Virus record (IMG/VR): IMGVR_UViG_3300025071_000006 | Coordinates: 51,479 to 115,478 of that record | From: a virus | Length of the DNA: 64,000 nt | Strand: one strand, 5' to 3' | In this document: positions 1-7,807 of the stretch, in pieces | Layout: each line of letters opens with the position of its first letter | Position numbering within the stretch: the stretch's first letter is position 1 | Program-made: the position numbers and the translations under genes | The notes under the pieces: model-generated | What the model was told of the DNA's origin: nothing | Database searches by the model: none | Seen by the model: only the letters and a program-made list of their open reading frames with translations

Positions 1-1119
1 ACTATATATGGTAATGCACCAACTGGTGGACCATTGTTTTTAGGATGTCGTCCTTTAAATTGCGATAATATGGTATACGTAAGATTTGGAGGATTGACTT
101 GTTCTGATCCTGAAGAAGCAGGACGTTGTGTAGCTCCACCAAATGTTCCAGTAGCACAGACTTCTTATCAACCAATTAAGGTATGGAATAAAACGACAGG
201 TGTAATTACAGAAGTAGGACCTCCACCAGGTGAAGGTTTTGCTTCTGGCGATATTGGTATGTCTAATAATATAATTGTAGTATCAGCTAACTTTAACTAT
301 CAAAATGCAGCAGCACCTCCTACAGATCAGTGTTTTATAAAATATACTTATGATAGTGTAGCTGAGGTTCCTACCAATTTAGAATGGGATGGGGTGAGAT
401 ATGTATTACCTCCTGTCTGGGACCAGTTCAATAACGGTTTTATTCCAAACATTGAAGTAATAAATGATAACACAATAGGTTTAACTGTAAGTACAACAAG
501 TGGTGGTTTTGATCCTTTATATGATACTAGATTTCTAGAGTGTACATTCCCTCAAACTGGTACAGAAATGATTACTGTAGAAAAGTTTGCACTTGCTGGA
601 GCAGGTGTTAACAATGCTGGTAATGCAGGAGATTTACTAATTACATATAAAGAAGATGGTGTAACACCAAATAAAGTAATAGTTTTAGGAACTGTAGATC
701 CCTACGTTGATAATAATTTTATAACTGCTCATCTTGCAGTTCAACAATATGATTATGAAACAGGAGCTTTAGAGGTAACTACAAGAGCTGAAGACTTTGG
801 GGTTGATCCTATAGGTGGAGCAGCTATTGCTCTATTTGACGGAAAACTTTATGTAGGTGGTAGTAGATGGGCTACAATAGATCTAGAGTCTCCATATGGA
901 TGGACTGAATTAGTGCCTAATGCTCCTGGTACACCTGATCCAGCTGGTGGAGCAAGTCAAATACCTGGATGTAGAATAAGTAATGGGTTTATTATAGATC
1001 CTAATGTAACAACTACTACAACTACAACAGATCCTAATACAACAACAACCACCACTACAGTACCACCTGGTGTAAGAACTATATTTACTAGATTTGGAAT
1101 TAATAATAATCCAACATAA
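1..1119 (+). CDS. Propeller-like virion protein with Thr tracts, 5' end outside window
   Basis: The reading frame is open from base 1 with no stop upstream, so the true start lies before the window. The TTG at 34 is not a convincing start. The visible 372 residues are rich in beta-strand-like stretches with scattered Cys, and the pattern of short strand repeats (for example QQYDYETGAL) resembles the propeller-like domain near the C-terminus of the 2216-residue muzzle-type protein at 10038-16688. Near the C-terminus are two runs of seven Thr separated by DPN, then a short terminal segment. A mucin-like Thr linker before a small end module recurs in several proteins here. The next gene starts 2 bp after the stop. 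A virion surface or fibre-associated role is inferred from context; the family is not identified. Confidence 0.7.
   Translation, partial: TIYGNAPTGGPLFLGCRPLNCDNMVYVRFGGLTCSDPEEAGRCVAPPNVPVAQTSYQPIKVWNKTTGVITEVGPPPGEGFASGDIGMSNNIIVVSANFNYQNAAAPPTDQCFIKYTYDSVAEVPTNLEWDGVRYVLPPVWDQFNNGFIPNIEVINDNTIGLTVSTTSGGFDPLYDTRFLECTFPQTGTEMITVEKFALAGAGVNNAGNAGDLLITYKEDGVTPNKVIVLGTVDPYVDNNFITAHLAVQQYDYETGALEVTTRAEDFGVDPIGGAAIALFDGKLYVGGSRWATIDLESPYGWTELVPNAPGTPDPAGGASQIPGCRISNGFIIDPNVTTTTTTTDPNTTTTTTTVPPGVRTIFTRFGINNNPT
1009..1059 (+). repeat. Thr-coding ACN tract
   Basis: Two blocks of seven Thr codons (ACA, ACT and ACC mixed) flank a DPN spacer. Codon mixing means this is not a perfect microsatellite. 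It is the first of several mucin-like linkers in the window. Confidence 0.85.
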
Positions 1120-1121
1120 TT

Positions 1122-2453
1122 ATGGAAGCAACTCAAGACATACATAATAAGATTTTAGAACTACACAAACAGTATCCTCATGCTACTGGTATTGGATGGG
1201 GCAAGAAGATTGTAGATGGAGTAGATACTGGAGAATTTGCTTTTCAAATAGCAGTTAAAAAAAAGAAACCACTTTCTGAAGTCTTAGCAAATGAACTAAT
1301 CAGTTCTGAGGTTGATCTAAATGGTGTAAAAATAAAAACTGATATAATAGAAATAGCTATAAATCAACGCATGACTTGTAGTCAGACTTGTGGTAATATA
1401 AATGCTGGTCCAAACAATGCCGCAAATAGAGCGTACACAAGACCTTTAAAAGGTGGAATAGCTGTATCAAGTAGAAACAATGATTCAACTGTAGGAACCC
1501 TAGGAGGTTTTGTAATACACAGTGATACTAATGGTGTGGTTGGTTTAACAAACAATCATGTTTCAATCAATGATGCTTTCTTTACATCCGATAGAGATAT
1601 TAATGGTCCTTATTTAAATGACTCATATGCAGTAAATAGAGTTTACAATAATGTACAAGGTCCTAACACCCCTACGTCTAATAACTTTGGAATAAGTTTA
1701 AGATATGTTCCTATACACTCGATTGCTTCAGGACAAGTAAATCAAGTAGATGCTGCAATATGTTCAGTAGCACAGGAAGACTTCTCAACAACTGCCTCTT
1801 GGTTACAAGTAGGACTAGAATTAATAATGGGATCAGACGCTCCACCTTTTGCTAGTACATCTGAGTTAGATAATATATTAGCTACTAATCCTCCTTTATA
1901 TACAGCTGGAAGAACAACTGGACCAAAAGGATTAGAACCTGATTGTCCTCTTAGAGTGAGTGCAAGTCCTCAGCTTGTAACTCCAATAAGTTATCAAATG
2001 CAAAATCCTACACAAGCTGATTTATCTCTAGGTAATCAGAGTCCTTATGCTGTAGCATGTACATTTACAAGATCTATCCAATTTGTAAAACCAGCACAAG
2101 AAACTCCTAACGCTCAAACTCCAGGATGTCCAAATCCTATATATAGTGGTGATTCCGGATCTATGTTATTAGCAGATTTTAACGGAACTATTAAAATAGT
2201 AGGACTGTGTTATGCTGGTGCTGGTAATCCTGTAGAATATGGTCTGGCATGTAGAATAGATGACATTGCAGCTCAGTTAGGAATAGAACAATATGTAACT
2301 CAAGGTGGAGTAGGAAGTGAAATAATGATAGATCCTGATAGTGTCCAATATAAAACTGTAGAAGGAACAAGTGATCAAAAAACAATAACATGCGATAATT
2401 TAGAATACTGGCAAACAGGATTTACAGATACATTACAAAATAATTGTCCATAA
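1122..2453 (+). CDS. Trypsin-like (chymotrypsin-fold) serine protease
   Basis: 443 residues. The catalytic triad can be read directly: His146 in GLTNNHV, Asp210 in NQVDAAIC and Ser345 in YSGDSGSMLL, in the order and spacing of the chymotrypsin fold. The N-terminal ~80 residues (ATGIGWGKKIVDG, then AVKKKKPLSEV) resemble the leading domain of a bacterial and plant trypsin-like group that includes NAL1-like proteins. No signal peptide is visible, so it acts in the cytoplasm during assembly or as a virion part. The start is the ATG directly after the upstream stop. It sits inside a run of adaptor and fibre genes, which suggests a structural or maturation role. The substrate is unknown; basic motifs such as PKAQGG in the cargo proteins are speculative candidates. 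Confidence is high for the fold and low for the role. Confidence 0.85.
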   Translation: MEATQDIHNKILELHKQYPHATGIGWGKKIVDGVDTGEFAFQIAVKKKKPLSEVLANELISSEVDLNGVKIKTDIIEIAINQRMTCSQTCGNINAGPNNAANRAYTRPLKGGIAVSSRNNDSTVGTLGGFVIHSDTNGVVGLTNNHVSINDAFFTSDRDINGPYLNDSYAVNRVYNNVQGPNTPTSNNFGISLRYVPIHSIASGQVNQVDAAICSVAQEDFSTTASWLQVGLELIMGSDAPPFASTSELDNILATNPPLYTAGRTTGPKGLEPDCPLRVSASPQLVTPISYQMQNPTQADLSLGNQSPYAVACTFTRSIQFVKPAQETPNAQTPGCPNPIYSGDSGSMLLADFNGTIKIVGLCYAGAGNPVEYGLACRIDDIAAQLGIEQYVTQGGVGSEIMIDPDSVQYKTVEGTSDQKTITCDNLEYWQTGFTDTLQNNCP

Positions 2454-2477
2454 ACAAACAAATAAAATAATAAAATT

Positions 2478-3614
2478 ATGTCAACACAAAATTGCTCAAA
2501 TTGTTACAACGGCTGTACTGAAATTACTTCAGACAAGTGCGTTAAATATACAGGAGTAGATGTTCCTATACTAGGAATAAAAACTGGAGACTCTCTATCT
2601 TTTGTAGAGCAAGCTCTTATTACCTTTTTAGGTTCTACTTTAGATGGCACAGGTATACAACCTGTAGTTCCTGCATCAGATATATGTCCTATAGTAGATG
2701 CTAATCTAGATAATTGTAATCCTCTATCTTTAAATAATTATCTTGTAGGTATTATCAAAACTATTTGTGATTTAAACATACAGATAGAAGCTATAGAAGT
2801 TTCTAATCCTAGTACAGTTTACAATGTAGGATGTGTAGAAAATGTTCAAAATACATCTAGCACATCAGAGGTACTACAACAAACCATAGTAAAGTTATGT
2901 GAAGTTGAGCAATCACTGAATACTTTTATTACTGATGTTACAAATAACTACGTACAGATTGTTGACATAAATACATATATAGAGAACTATTTAAATACTA
3001 ATCCTCAACAACAGTTGCTGAATAGTAGAATGGTTCCATTTTCTTCTCAGCCTTATTTTGGATCATTATCACCATTTGATGCATCTGGTGCTGGCATAGG
3101 GATATGGGATAGAATATTCTTATGTAACGGAAATAATGGAACACCAGATCTTAGAGGTAGAGTTCCAGTAGGAGCTACTGATATGCCAGGTCAATCTATG
3201 GATAGTGCTGTCGATCCAGGAAATAGTGGAAACCCTACATATAACCTAACTAGTTTAGTAGGAACAAATCAAGTTGTATTAACAACAGCAGAAATTCCTT
3301 CTCATACCCATATAGGAACAGTAAGTGCTCCTAGTCCAGAAACTCACACACATCAAATGTTAGTTAAACCAGGTGTAATGGGACAAGGTGGAGCTACTGT
3401 TTACCCTGATTATTCTAATCCAGGAGGAGAGAGGAGAGGTGAGAGAAGAACAATGGATTCTGGTGTTTCTGGTGTTGGTAGTTATGATGCAGCATATACA
3501 GAATTAGAAGGAAACCATACACACACTGTTACTATTGATGTAACTGGTGGAGGCTTAGGTCACAATAACTATCAACCTGGAATGGGAGCATATTATATAA
3601 TTTACATACCTTAA
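2478..3614 (+). CDS. Short tail fibre with phage tail-collar domain
   Basis: 378 residues. The N-terminus has the Cys-rich anchor pattern also seen at 3626, 46548 and 46960 (KCVKYTG, then GDSLSFVEQAL). The middle is helical or linker-like. Residues ~180-378 match the phage tail-collar / microcystin-dependent-protein family: IFLCNGNNGTPDLRGRVPVG, then paired His-x-His motifs (SHTH, HTHQ, HTHT) that in T4 short tail fibres bind metal at the trimer axis, and the closing NYQPGMGAYYIIYIP motif. The likely role is a trimeric receptor-binding fibre fixed to the tail by its N-terminal module. A purine-rich stretch near 3423 encodes an Arg/Glu-rich loop (GGERRGERR) within the receptor domain. Confidence 0.85.
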   Translation: MSTQNCSNCYNGCTEITSDKCVKYTGVDVPILGIKTGDSLSFVEQALITFLGSTLDGTGIQPVVPASDICPIVDANLDNCNPLSLNNYLVGIIKTICDLNIQIEAIEVSNPSTVYNVGCVENVQNTSSTSEVLQQTIVKLCEVEQSLNTFITDVTNNYVQIVDINTYIENYLNTNPQQQLLNSRMVPFSSQPYFGSLSPFDASGAGIGIWDRIFLCNGNNGTPDLRGRVPVGATDMPGQSMDSAVDPGNSGNPTYNLTSLVGTNQVVLTTAEIPSHTHIGTVSAPSPETHTHQMLVKPGVMGQGGATVYPDYSNPGGERRGERRTMDSGVSGVGSYDAAYTELEGNHTHTVTIDVTGGGLGHNNYQPGMGAYYIIYIP

Positions 3615-3625
3615 TACTAAAAACT

Positions 3626-3937
3626 ATGGCATACTTAGCTACAAATCCTTGTTGTACCGATATAACATTAAACTCTACTTGTGGATGCTCAAGCACTACA
3701 ACTGCTGACCCATGTAATACTGCAGTACACTATTCAAAATCTATTATATATAATGGACCCACATTACCTTGTTCAAATGTAGAGCCTTGTGACGATTTAA
3801 ACGTTGCTTTGTCTAAAATTGATGAACTTCTTTGTATATTGAAGACTCAACAAGTAACCAATACATCAGATATTGCTACTATTAAAGAACAAGTTATACT
3901 GATAAATCAAACATTAAATACCTGTTGTGCATCATAA
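3626..3937 (+). CDS. Small Cys-rich anchor-type virion protein
   Basis: 103 residues with nine Cys in the first ~75. It contains the motif IIYNGPTLPC, then DDLNVALSKIDELLC, matching the N-terminal anchor modules of the collar fibre (2478) and giant fibre (46960) and the small protein at 46548. The C-terminal ~35 residues are predicted helical, perhaps a trimerising coiled coil. No separate receptor domain follows, so it may be a stand-alone adaptor, a cap or the stub of a lost fibre. Its stop overlaps the next start (TAATG at 3935-3939), which suggests translational coupling. The function is inferred only from shared sequence and neighbours. Confidence 0.75.
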   Translation: MAYLATNPCCTDITLNSTCGCSSTTTADPCNTAVHYSKSIIYNGPTLPCSNVEPCDDLNVALSKIDELLCILKTQQVTNTSDIATIKEQVILINQTLNTCCAS

Positions 3938-4182
3938 TGGAAGCATTTATAAAACTAACTACTGCAGGAAATAACACTGGACCTTTCAATCTGTTCTCAG
4001 ATATAGATGGGTTCACTACTGCTTTTGAAACTGGAATAACTAAAACTCAGTTATTAGCTGGATACACAACATCAGCTGTTGCTGATTTTACCACTACAAT
4101 TAGAGTGGCATCAGATTCATTATGTGAGAATAGTTTTGATATTATATTACAGCAAACAACTACCACTACAACAACAATATAA
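3937..4182 (+). CDS. GPFD-module protein 1 with Thr tail
   Basis: 81 residues from the ATG overlapping the previous stop (TAATG); the TTG at 3925 inside the upstream gene is less likely. It is one domain of the family seen five times in this window: an N-terminal strand, GPFNLFSDIDGF, an F-x-TGIT-x-x-x-L-x-x-GY segment, then a strand rich in Thr/Arg/Val and a Cys near the end. It ends with seven Thr and Ile, so the small beta domain carries a mucin-like tail. A decoration or adaptor role is inferred from its place in a structural operon. I do not recognise a named Pfam family. Confidence 0.75.
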   Translation: MEAFIKLTTAGNNTGPFNLFSDIDGFTTAFETGITKTQLLAGYTTSAVADFTTTIRVASDSLCENSFDIILQQTTTTTTTI

Positions 4183-4184
4183 TT

Positions 4185-5315
4185 ATGGCCTTAATAGAGA
4201 TAACATTAACAATAGACGGACAAGCAGGACCATTTGATTTATTTTCAAATGTAGACAGCTTTGGATCACCTTTTGCTACACAAGTGCCTGCTGCAAGTTT
4301 AACTGCTGGTTATTCAGTAGTAGCCCCTCCAGGAACCTCTACTGTTAAAGTTTGCTCTACTGGTGTTTGTACTAACTGTATAGACATTCTTACTAACTGT
4401 CCTACAACTACCACTACAACTAGTTCTAGTACATCTACTACTACAAGTACTTCAACTTCAACATCCACAACTACTACAGAAGTTCCACCAAATAAACTTA
4501 ATTGGGAACTTATAACAAATACCCCAGGTTCTCTACTTGCTGCTGACCCTCAACTATCAAATCTAGGAATAAAAGTTAATGGAATACCAGTAGTAGATGT
4601 AGAAATTACAGGCAATGCTTCTTCACAAAGTGGAGTAATAGACATATATCCAGGTGATACTGTAAATGCTTTTTTAAGAACTGATAGAACAGGAGTATAT
4701 AACTTTGTTAACAGTATTATAAAAGATGGTATATTCTATCAAGCACAAGATACATGTGACGAATGTAGTAATTTTTACCAAACAGATCTTAGCCCACAAT
4801 ATGTAGGAGCAGGAGTTGATGTTGATTTCTCTTTTGTAGGTGATACTATTAAAGAAGAAGTTACTACAACAACTACCACAACTATAGCAGCAACTACAAC
4901 AACAACTACAAGTAGTAGTTCTTCAACCACTACAACAACTACAACATGTGATTGTTCTTTAAATGGTGCAACAGCAATTGTTACTGCAGGAACAACAACA
5001 ACACAAGTTCCAGCTACAACTACCACTACAACAACACAAGCTGGAGGAACTAGACTATTAGCTGTAAGATCTACTCTGTTTGATGTAGCTTTATCAATAG
5101 GTATTTGTGATTATGCTTTAAATCAATTTACTTTTAAAAGTGGACAACCTGTTCCACAAATTGGAGATATTCTTTATGATCAATCAACTGGTGGTTCAAC
5201 ATTTAATGGAGGTAATAACTACTGGCATTATCAAACAAGTGGAGCATCCACAACCTACACTATAAGAGTAGGAGCAACCGGAATAATTTCATATGTAGAC
5301 ACATGCTTTGCTTAA
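4185..5315 (+). CDS. GPFD-module protein 2, multidomain with Thr/Ser linkers
   Basis: 376 residues in a beads-on-a-string layout. Residues 1-~70 form the GPFD module (GPFDLFSNVDSFGSPF, ending CIDI). A ~25-residue Thr/Ser linker follows. Residues ~100-225 form a second beta-rich domain with a CDEC motif. Two more Thr/Ser linkers flank a short Cys-containing segment, and residues ~285-376 form a final small domain (IGDILYDQSTGG, ending YVDTCFA). Linker codons are mixed ACN, AGT and TCN. This resembles a mucin-like stalk carrying compact domains, such as a head or tail appendage. It lies 2 bp after GPFD protein 1. The function is unknown. Confidence 0.75.
   Translation: MALIEITLTIDGQAGPFDLFSNVDSFGSPFATQVPAASLTAGYSVVAPPGTSTVKVCSTGVCTNCIDILTNCPTTTTTTSSSTSTTTSTSTSTSTTTTEVPPNKLNWELITNTPGSLLAADPQLSNLGIKVNGIPVVDVEITGNASSQSGVIDIYPGDTVNAFLRTDRTGVYNFVNSIIKDGIFYQAQDTCDECSNFYQTDLSPQYVGAGVDVDFSFVGDTIKEEVTTTTTTTIAATTTTTTSSSSSTTTTTTTCDCSLNGATAIVTAGTTTTQVPATTTTTTTQAGGTRLLAVRSTLFDVALSIGICDYALNQFTFKSGQPVPQIGDILYDQSTGGSTFNGGNNYWHYQTSGASTTYTIRVGATGIISYVDTCFA
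4404..4478 (+). repeat. Thr/Ser linker tract
   Basis: 25 consecutive Thr or Ser codons (ACN, AGT, TCN) separate the GPFD module from the next domain of the same protein. Confidence 0.85.
4863..5036 (+). repeat. Clustered Thr/Ser linker tracts
   Basis: Three Thr/Ser-rich runs at about 4863-4946, 4992-5003 and 5016-5036 surround a short CDCSLNGATAIV segment before the last domain of the protein. The antisense strand shows Val-rich open frames that are only shadows. Confidence 0.8.
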
Positions 5316-5326
5316 ACTAATTATCT

Positions 5327-5572
5327 ATGGCACAACAAATTAAAATACAACTAACTTCTGCAGGGGCATGTTCTGGTCCTGTAGATTTATATTCAGATGC
5401 AGATAACTATGTTAATGCTTTTGCTAGTAATATATCTATTACAGTACTAACTAGTGCTTTAGGATATAATACATCTGCTGCACCAATTGGAACTACTACT
5501 ATAAGAATACAAAATTCTCTTACTAATCATGATTGCAATGATAACTTTGTAGATGTAATTATAATAACATAA
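5327..5572 (+). CDS. GPFD-module protein 3
   Basis: 81 residues consisting of one copy of the GPFD-type module in the variant form GPVDLYSDADNYVNAF, followed by LGYNTSAAP, a GTTTIRI strand and a Cys-Asn-Asp segment near the end. There is no Thr tail. It sits 11 bp after protein 2 and 2 bp before protein 4, so all four are probably co-transcribed tandem duplicates. The function is unknown; a small virion adaptor or decoration protein is inferred. Confidence 0.75.
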   Translation: MAQQIKIQLTSAGACSGPVDLYSDADNYVNAFASNISITVLTSALGYNTSAAPIGTTTIRIQNSLTNHDCNDNFVDVIIIT

Positions 5573-5574
5573 TA

Positions 5575-6240
5575 ATGACAGTATTAATACAAGCTAATAA
5601 TATAGGAAGTGATGCAGGACCATTTGATATATTCTCTCAAGTTAATGGGTATACAGAAGCTTTTGAAACTGGAATAACTGCAGCACAGCTTATTGTAGGT
5701 TTTGTATCTTACAATGTTCCTGATGGAACTACAGTAGTAAGATTACTGTCGGTTAATTCTAATTGTAATAATCATGAAGATATAGTTATTAATATTCCAC
5801 CTGTTTGTACAAATCAAACAATAGTTTTTCAACTATGTAATACTAGTGCTACTGTACAAGATGACTTTGATATATTTTTAAATGGTATAAAAATAGGAGA
5901 TGTAAGTTTAAATCAAAGTGCACAAGTAGGATCAGTAATGGTAGGAAGTAATGTTACTCAAATTATAACACAACCAGACTTTGCTTGTCCTTTAGGTAAT
6001 ATGCAGTTATTCTTTTTTGATCCTGATCTTATATCATATAGAAATAGTATAACAATGACAAACACTCAGAACAATGGAAATGGTAATGTAGGAACACTCT
6101 CAATAAGAAACTACAATGTAGTAAATACCTCATTAGAAACACCTTGTGTAGTTCAAGATTTTAATTTTAGTGGAAGCTCTGGAGATAGCTTTAATTTTAC
6201 ATGGATACACAGTCAATGTTGTAATGACTTCAACCCATAA
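5575..6240 (+). CDS. GPFD-module protein 4 with C-terminal beta domain
   Basis: 221 residues. Residues 1-~75 are the GPFD module (GPFDIFSQVNGYTEAFETGIT, GTTVVRLLSV, an NCNNHEDI end). Residues ~80-221 form an unrelated beta-rich domain with several Cys (VFQLCNTSA near its start, SQCCNDF at its end) and no Thr-rich linker. It is the last gene before the terminator hairpins at 6242-6306, so it closes the adaptor/fibre transcription unit. The function is unknown. Confidence 0.75.
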   Translation: MTVLIQANNIGSDAGPFDIFSQVNGYTEAFETGITAAQLIVGFVSYNVPDGTTVVRLLSVNSNCNNHEDIVINIPPVCTNQTIVFQLCNTSATVQDDFDIFLNGIKIGDVSLNQSAQVGSVMVGSNVTQIITQPDFACPLGNMQLFFFDPDLISYRNSITMTNTQNNGNGNVGTLSIRNYNVVNTSLETPCVVQDFNFSGSSGDSFNFTWIHSQCCNDFNP

Positions 6241-6241
6241 A

Positions 6242-6271
6242 AAGTTCTCTTTTGTTGGTTTTAGAGAACTT
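6242..6271 (+). other. Hairpin immediately after the stop codon
   Basis: AAGTTCTC (6242-6249) pairs perfectly with GAGAACTT (6264-6271) around a 14-nt T/G-rich loop. It directly precedes the main terminator stem and may protect the 3' end or assist termination. Confidence 0.6.
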
Positions 6272-6306
6272 CTCCTAGGGGCTAAATAGCCCTTGGGAGT
6301 TTTTAT
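6272..6306 (+). terminator. Intrinsic terminator of the fibre/adaptor unit
   Basis: CTCCTAGGGGCT (6272-6283) pairs with AGCCCTTGGGAG (6288-6299) through 12 pairs, two of them wobble, around an AAAT loop, and is followed by a T run (TTTTTATTTAT). This is a textbook rho-independent terminator and the clearest one in the window. Confidence 0.9.
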
Positions 6307-6412
6307 TTATAATCAAATTAATTATAAAGAATAACCCTCACGATTAAATTTTTTATGTTTAGTCAAATAATTTATCTATCTTTACCATATTTACTAATTA
6401 AATACAGGACAA
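6307..6412 (+). promoter_or_regulatory. AT-rich leader, probable start of the next transcription unit
   Basis: This 106-bp gap follows the terminator and precedes the metallophosphoesterase gene, so a promoter is expected. Only weak matches to the Bacteroidota consensus are seen: TATCTTTA at 6377-6384 (final G replaced by A) with TTTA about 21 nt upstream. The signal could instead be one read by a phage polymerase or a modified host polymerase. Confidence 0.3.
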
Positions 6413-7657
6413 ATGGCTGAAAATCAAGGGCTTCTTAATGAGTTAAAATCATTACTAAAGCGAAAAAGAAGCAAACAGTGGTATGCAGAACAACTGAAAA
6501 TAACACTGTCTGAAGTAAATGAATTATTAAAAGAGATGAGGGGTAAGAATGTAGATGAAGGAGAAGAGTTTTTAAATGAACCAACTCACAGTAAAGAATT
6601 TGAACAGGCACTGCGGAAGGTAAGTAACGATAAGGGAACAATAGAAAGTACAATAACTCTTGACTTTGAACCAAAGAGTGATATAGAATTAGCACAATTA
6701 CACAAGATAGATTTAGAAAAGTATATAATTACTAACTATTGGTCTAAAGTACTTCCAACTGGTAAGTTTACATCTTCGATCTTTTCAAAAAGAAAAGGTC
6801 CACAAGATTATACAGCTGATGATTTCAGCAAGTTCCTAGAGAACTACAAATCAAACTACATTCCTATTTCTTCTCCTAAACTAGATAATGATAAATCTCT
6901 TGTAGATATTGAATTATCTTTATCTGATTACCATTTAGGTAAAAGATATGTTGATGGAGATAATGATCCAGAGACTAGAGCTACAAGGTTTGTACATATA
7001 GCAGAAGCTTTAACACATAAAGTTAGATCTGTTTATGATATAAATAAAGTAGTGTTTCCTATATCTAATGATTTCTTTCATACTGATAATTATCAAAACA
7101 CTACAACCAATGGTACTCCACAGGATATAATCTTAGACTATGCTTCAGAGTATGAAATGGGATTTAATATTCTAGTAGATACTATTAAGATGCTTAAGAC
7201 TAACTCCAAGCATGTTGAGGTTATTCTAGTACAAGGTAATCATGATAGAACTAAATCCTATTATTTAGCTCATGCGTTAGATATATTCTTTAAGAATGAT
7301 AAAAACATATCATTTGTTAGAGAGGAAGGATTAATCAAAGCTACCGTAGTTGGTAGTACATTTATTGGTTTTCATCATGGTAACTGTAAAATTGATGCGT
7401 TACCTTTATTGTTTGCAACACATCCAGTTTATAGTAAATGGTTTGGAGATGCTACATATAGAGAAGTTCACACAGGTGATAAACATCACTATATGGCAAA
7501 GGAAATAAAGGGAGTAAGAATACAACAAATGCCTAGTTTATCTGGAACAGATAGATGGCATAAAGATAATAATTTTGTACATAGTGTACGAGCTGCCTTA
7601 GCGTTAGTCTATGACTTTAAAGTAGGAAAGGTAGCTGAATTTGAAGAAAGAATATAG
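6413..7657 (+). CDS. Calcineurin-like metallophosphoesterase
   Basis: 414 residues. The N-terminal ~60 residues are helical and charged with a helix-turn-helix look (KQWYAEQLKITLSEVNELL). The catalytic part carries the metallophosphoesterase signatures in order: SLSDYHLGK (D-x-H), ISNDFFHTDN (G/N-D motif), GNHD at 275-278, FHHGN, and HTGDKHH (paired His). This superfamily includes phage and SbcD/Mre11-type nucleases, so a two-metal nuclease or phosphodiesterase is likely; the substrate is unknown. It opens the transcription unit after the terminator and leads into ring and tail genes, an odd place for a DNA-metabolism enzyme. It may process DNA at packaging or act as a moonlighting virion part. 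TAG is the stop. Confidence 0.85.
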   Translation: MAENQGLLNELKSLLKRKRSKQWYAEQLKITLSEVNELLKEMRGKNVDEGEEFLNEPTHSKEFEQALRKVSNDKGTIESTITLDFEPKSDIELAQLHKIDLEKYIITNYWSKVLPTGKFTSSIFSKRKGPQDYTADDFSKFLENYKSNYIPISSPKLDNDKSLVDIELSLSDYHLGKRYVDGDNDPETRATRFVHIAEALTHKVRSVYDINKVVFPISNDFFHTDNYQNTTTNGTPQDIILDYASEYEMGFNILVDTIKMLKTNSKHVEVILVQGNHDRTKSYYLAHALDIFFKNDKNISFVREEGLIKATVVGSTFIGFHHGNCKIDALPLLFATHPVYSKWFGDATYREVHTGDKHHYMAKEIKGVRIQQMPSLSGTDRWHKDNNFVHSVRAALALVYDFKVGKVAEFEERI

Positions 7658-7659
7658 AT

Positions 7660-7806
7660 ATGGCAACAAAGTATGGAAAGCCTACACCAGGCAAAAATGT
7701 AAAAGCTCCTAAGATTCGTCCTTATAATATGAAGCGTAATTATATGAGAGAAGCTGATCAAATGGGAGGCATACAAGGATTCGGTAATTACAGAAAGAAA
7801 ATATAA
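7660..7806 (+). CDS. Small basic protein, 48 residues
   Basis: An ATG 3 bp after the previous stop opens a 48-codon frame ending in TAA, with the next gene's ATG 1 bp later. The product is strongly basic (Lys/Arg-rich, MATKYGKPTPGKN at the start, NYRKKI at the end) with a Gly-rich patch. The exact fit between two genes and the Lys-rich composition support a real gene. Nucleic-acid binding or a small virion subunit is possible; I do not recognise the family. Confidence 0.65.
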   Translation: MATKYGKPTPGKNVKAPKIRPYNMKRNYMREADQMGGIQGFGNYRKKI

Positions 7807-7807
7807 A

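Noticed and set aside
34-36. TTG as start of the first gene
   Set aside because: The frame is open to base 1, so the gene is truncated by the window edge.
3925-3927. TTG start for GPFD protein 1
   Set aside because: An ATG at 3937 overlaps the previous stop as in other junctions here and aligns with the module start in paralogues.
957-5026. Minus-strand Val-rich frames opposite Thr tracts
   Set aside because: Poly-Val arises from antisense ACN codons; no gene signals.
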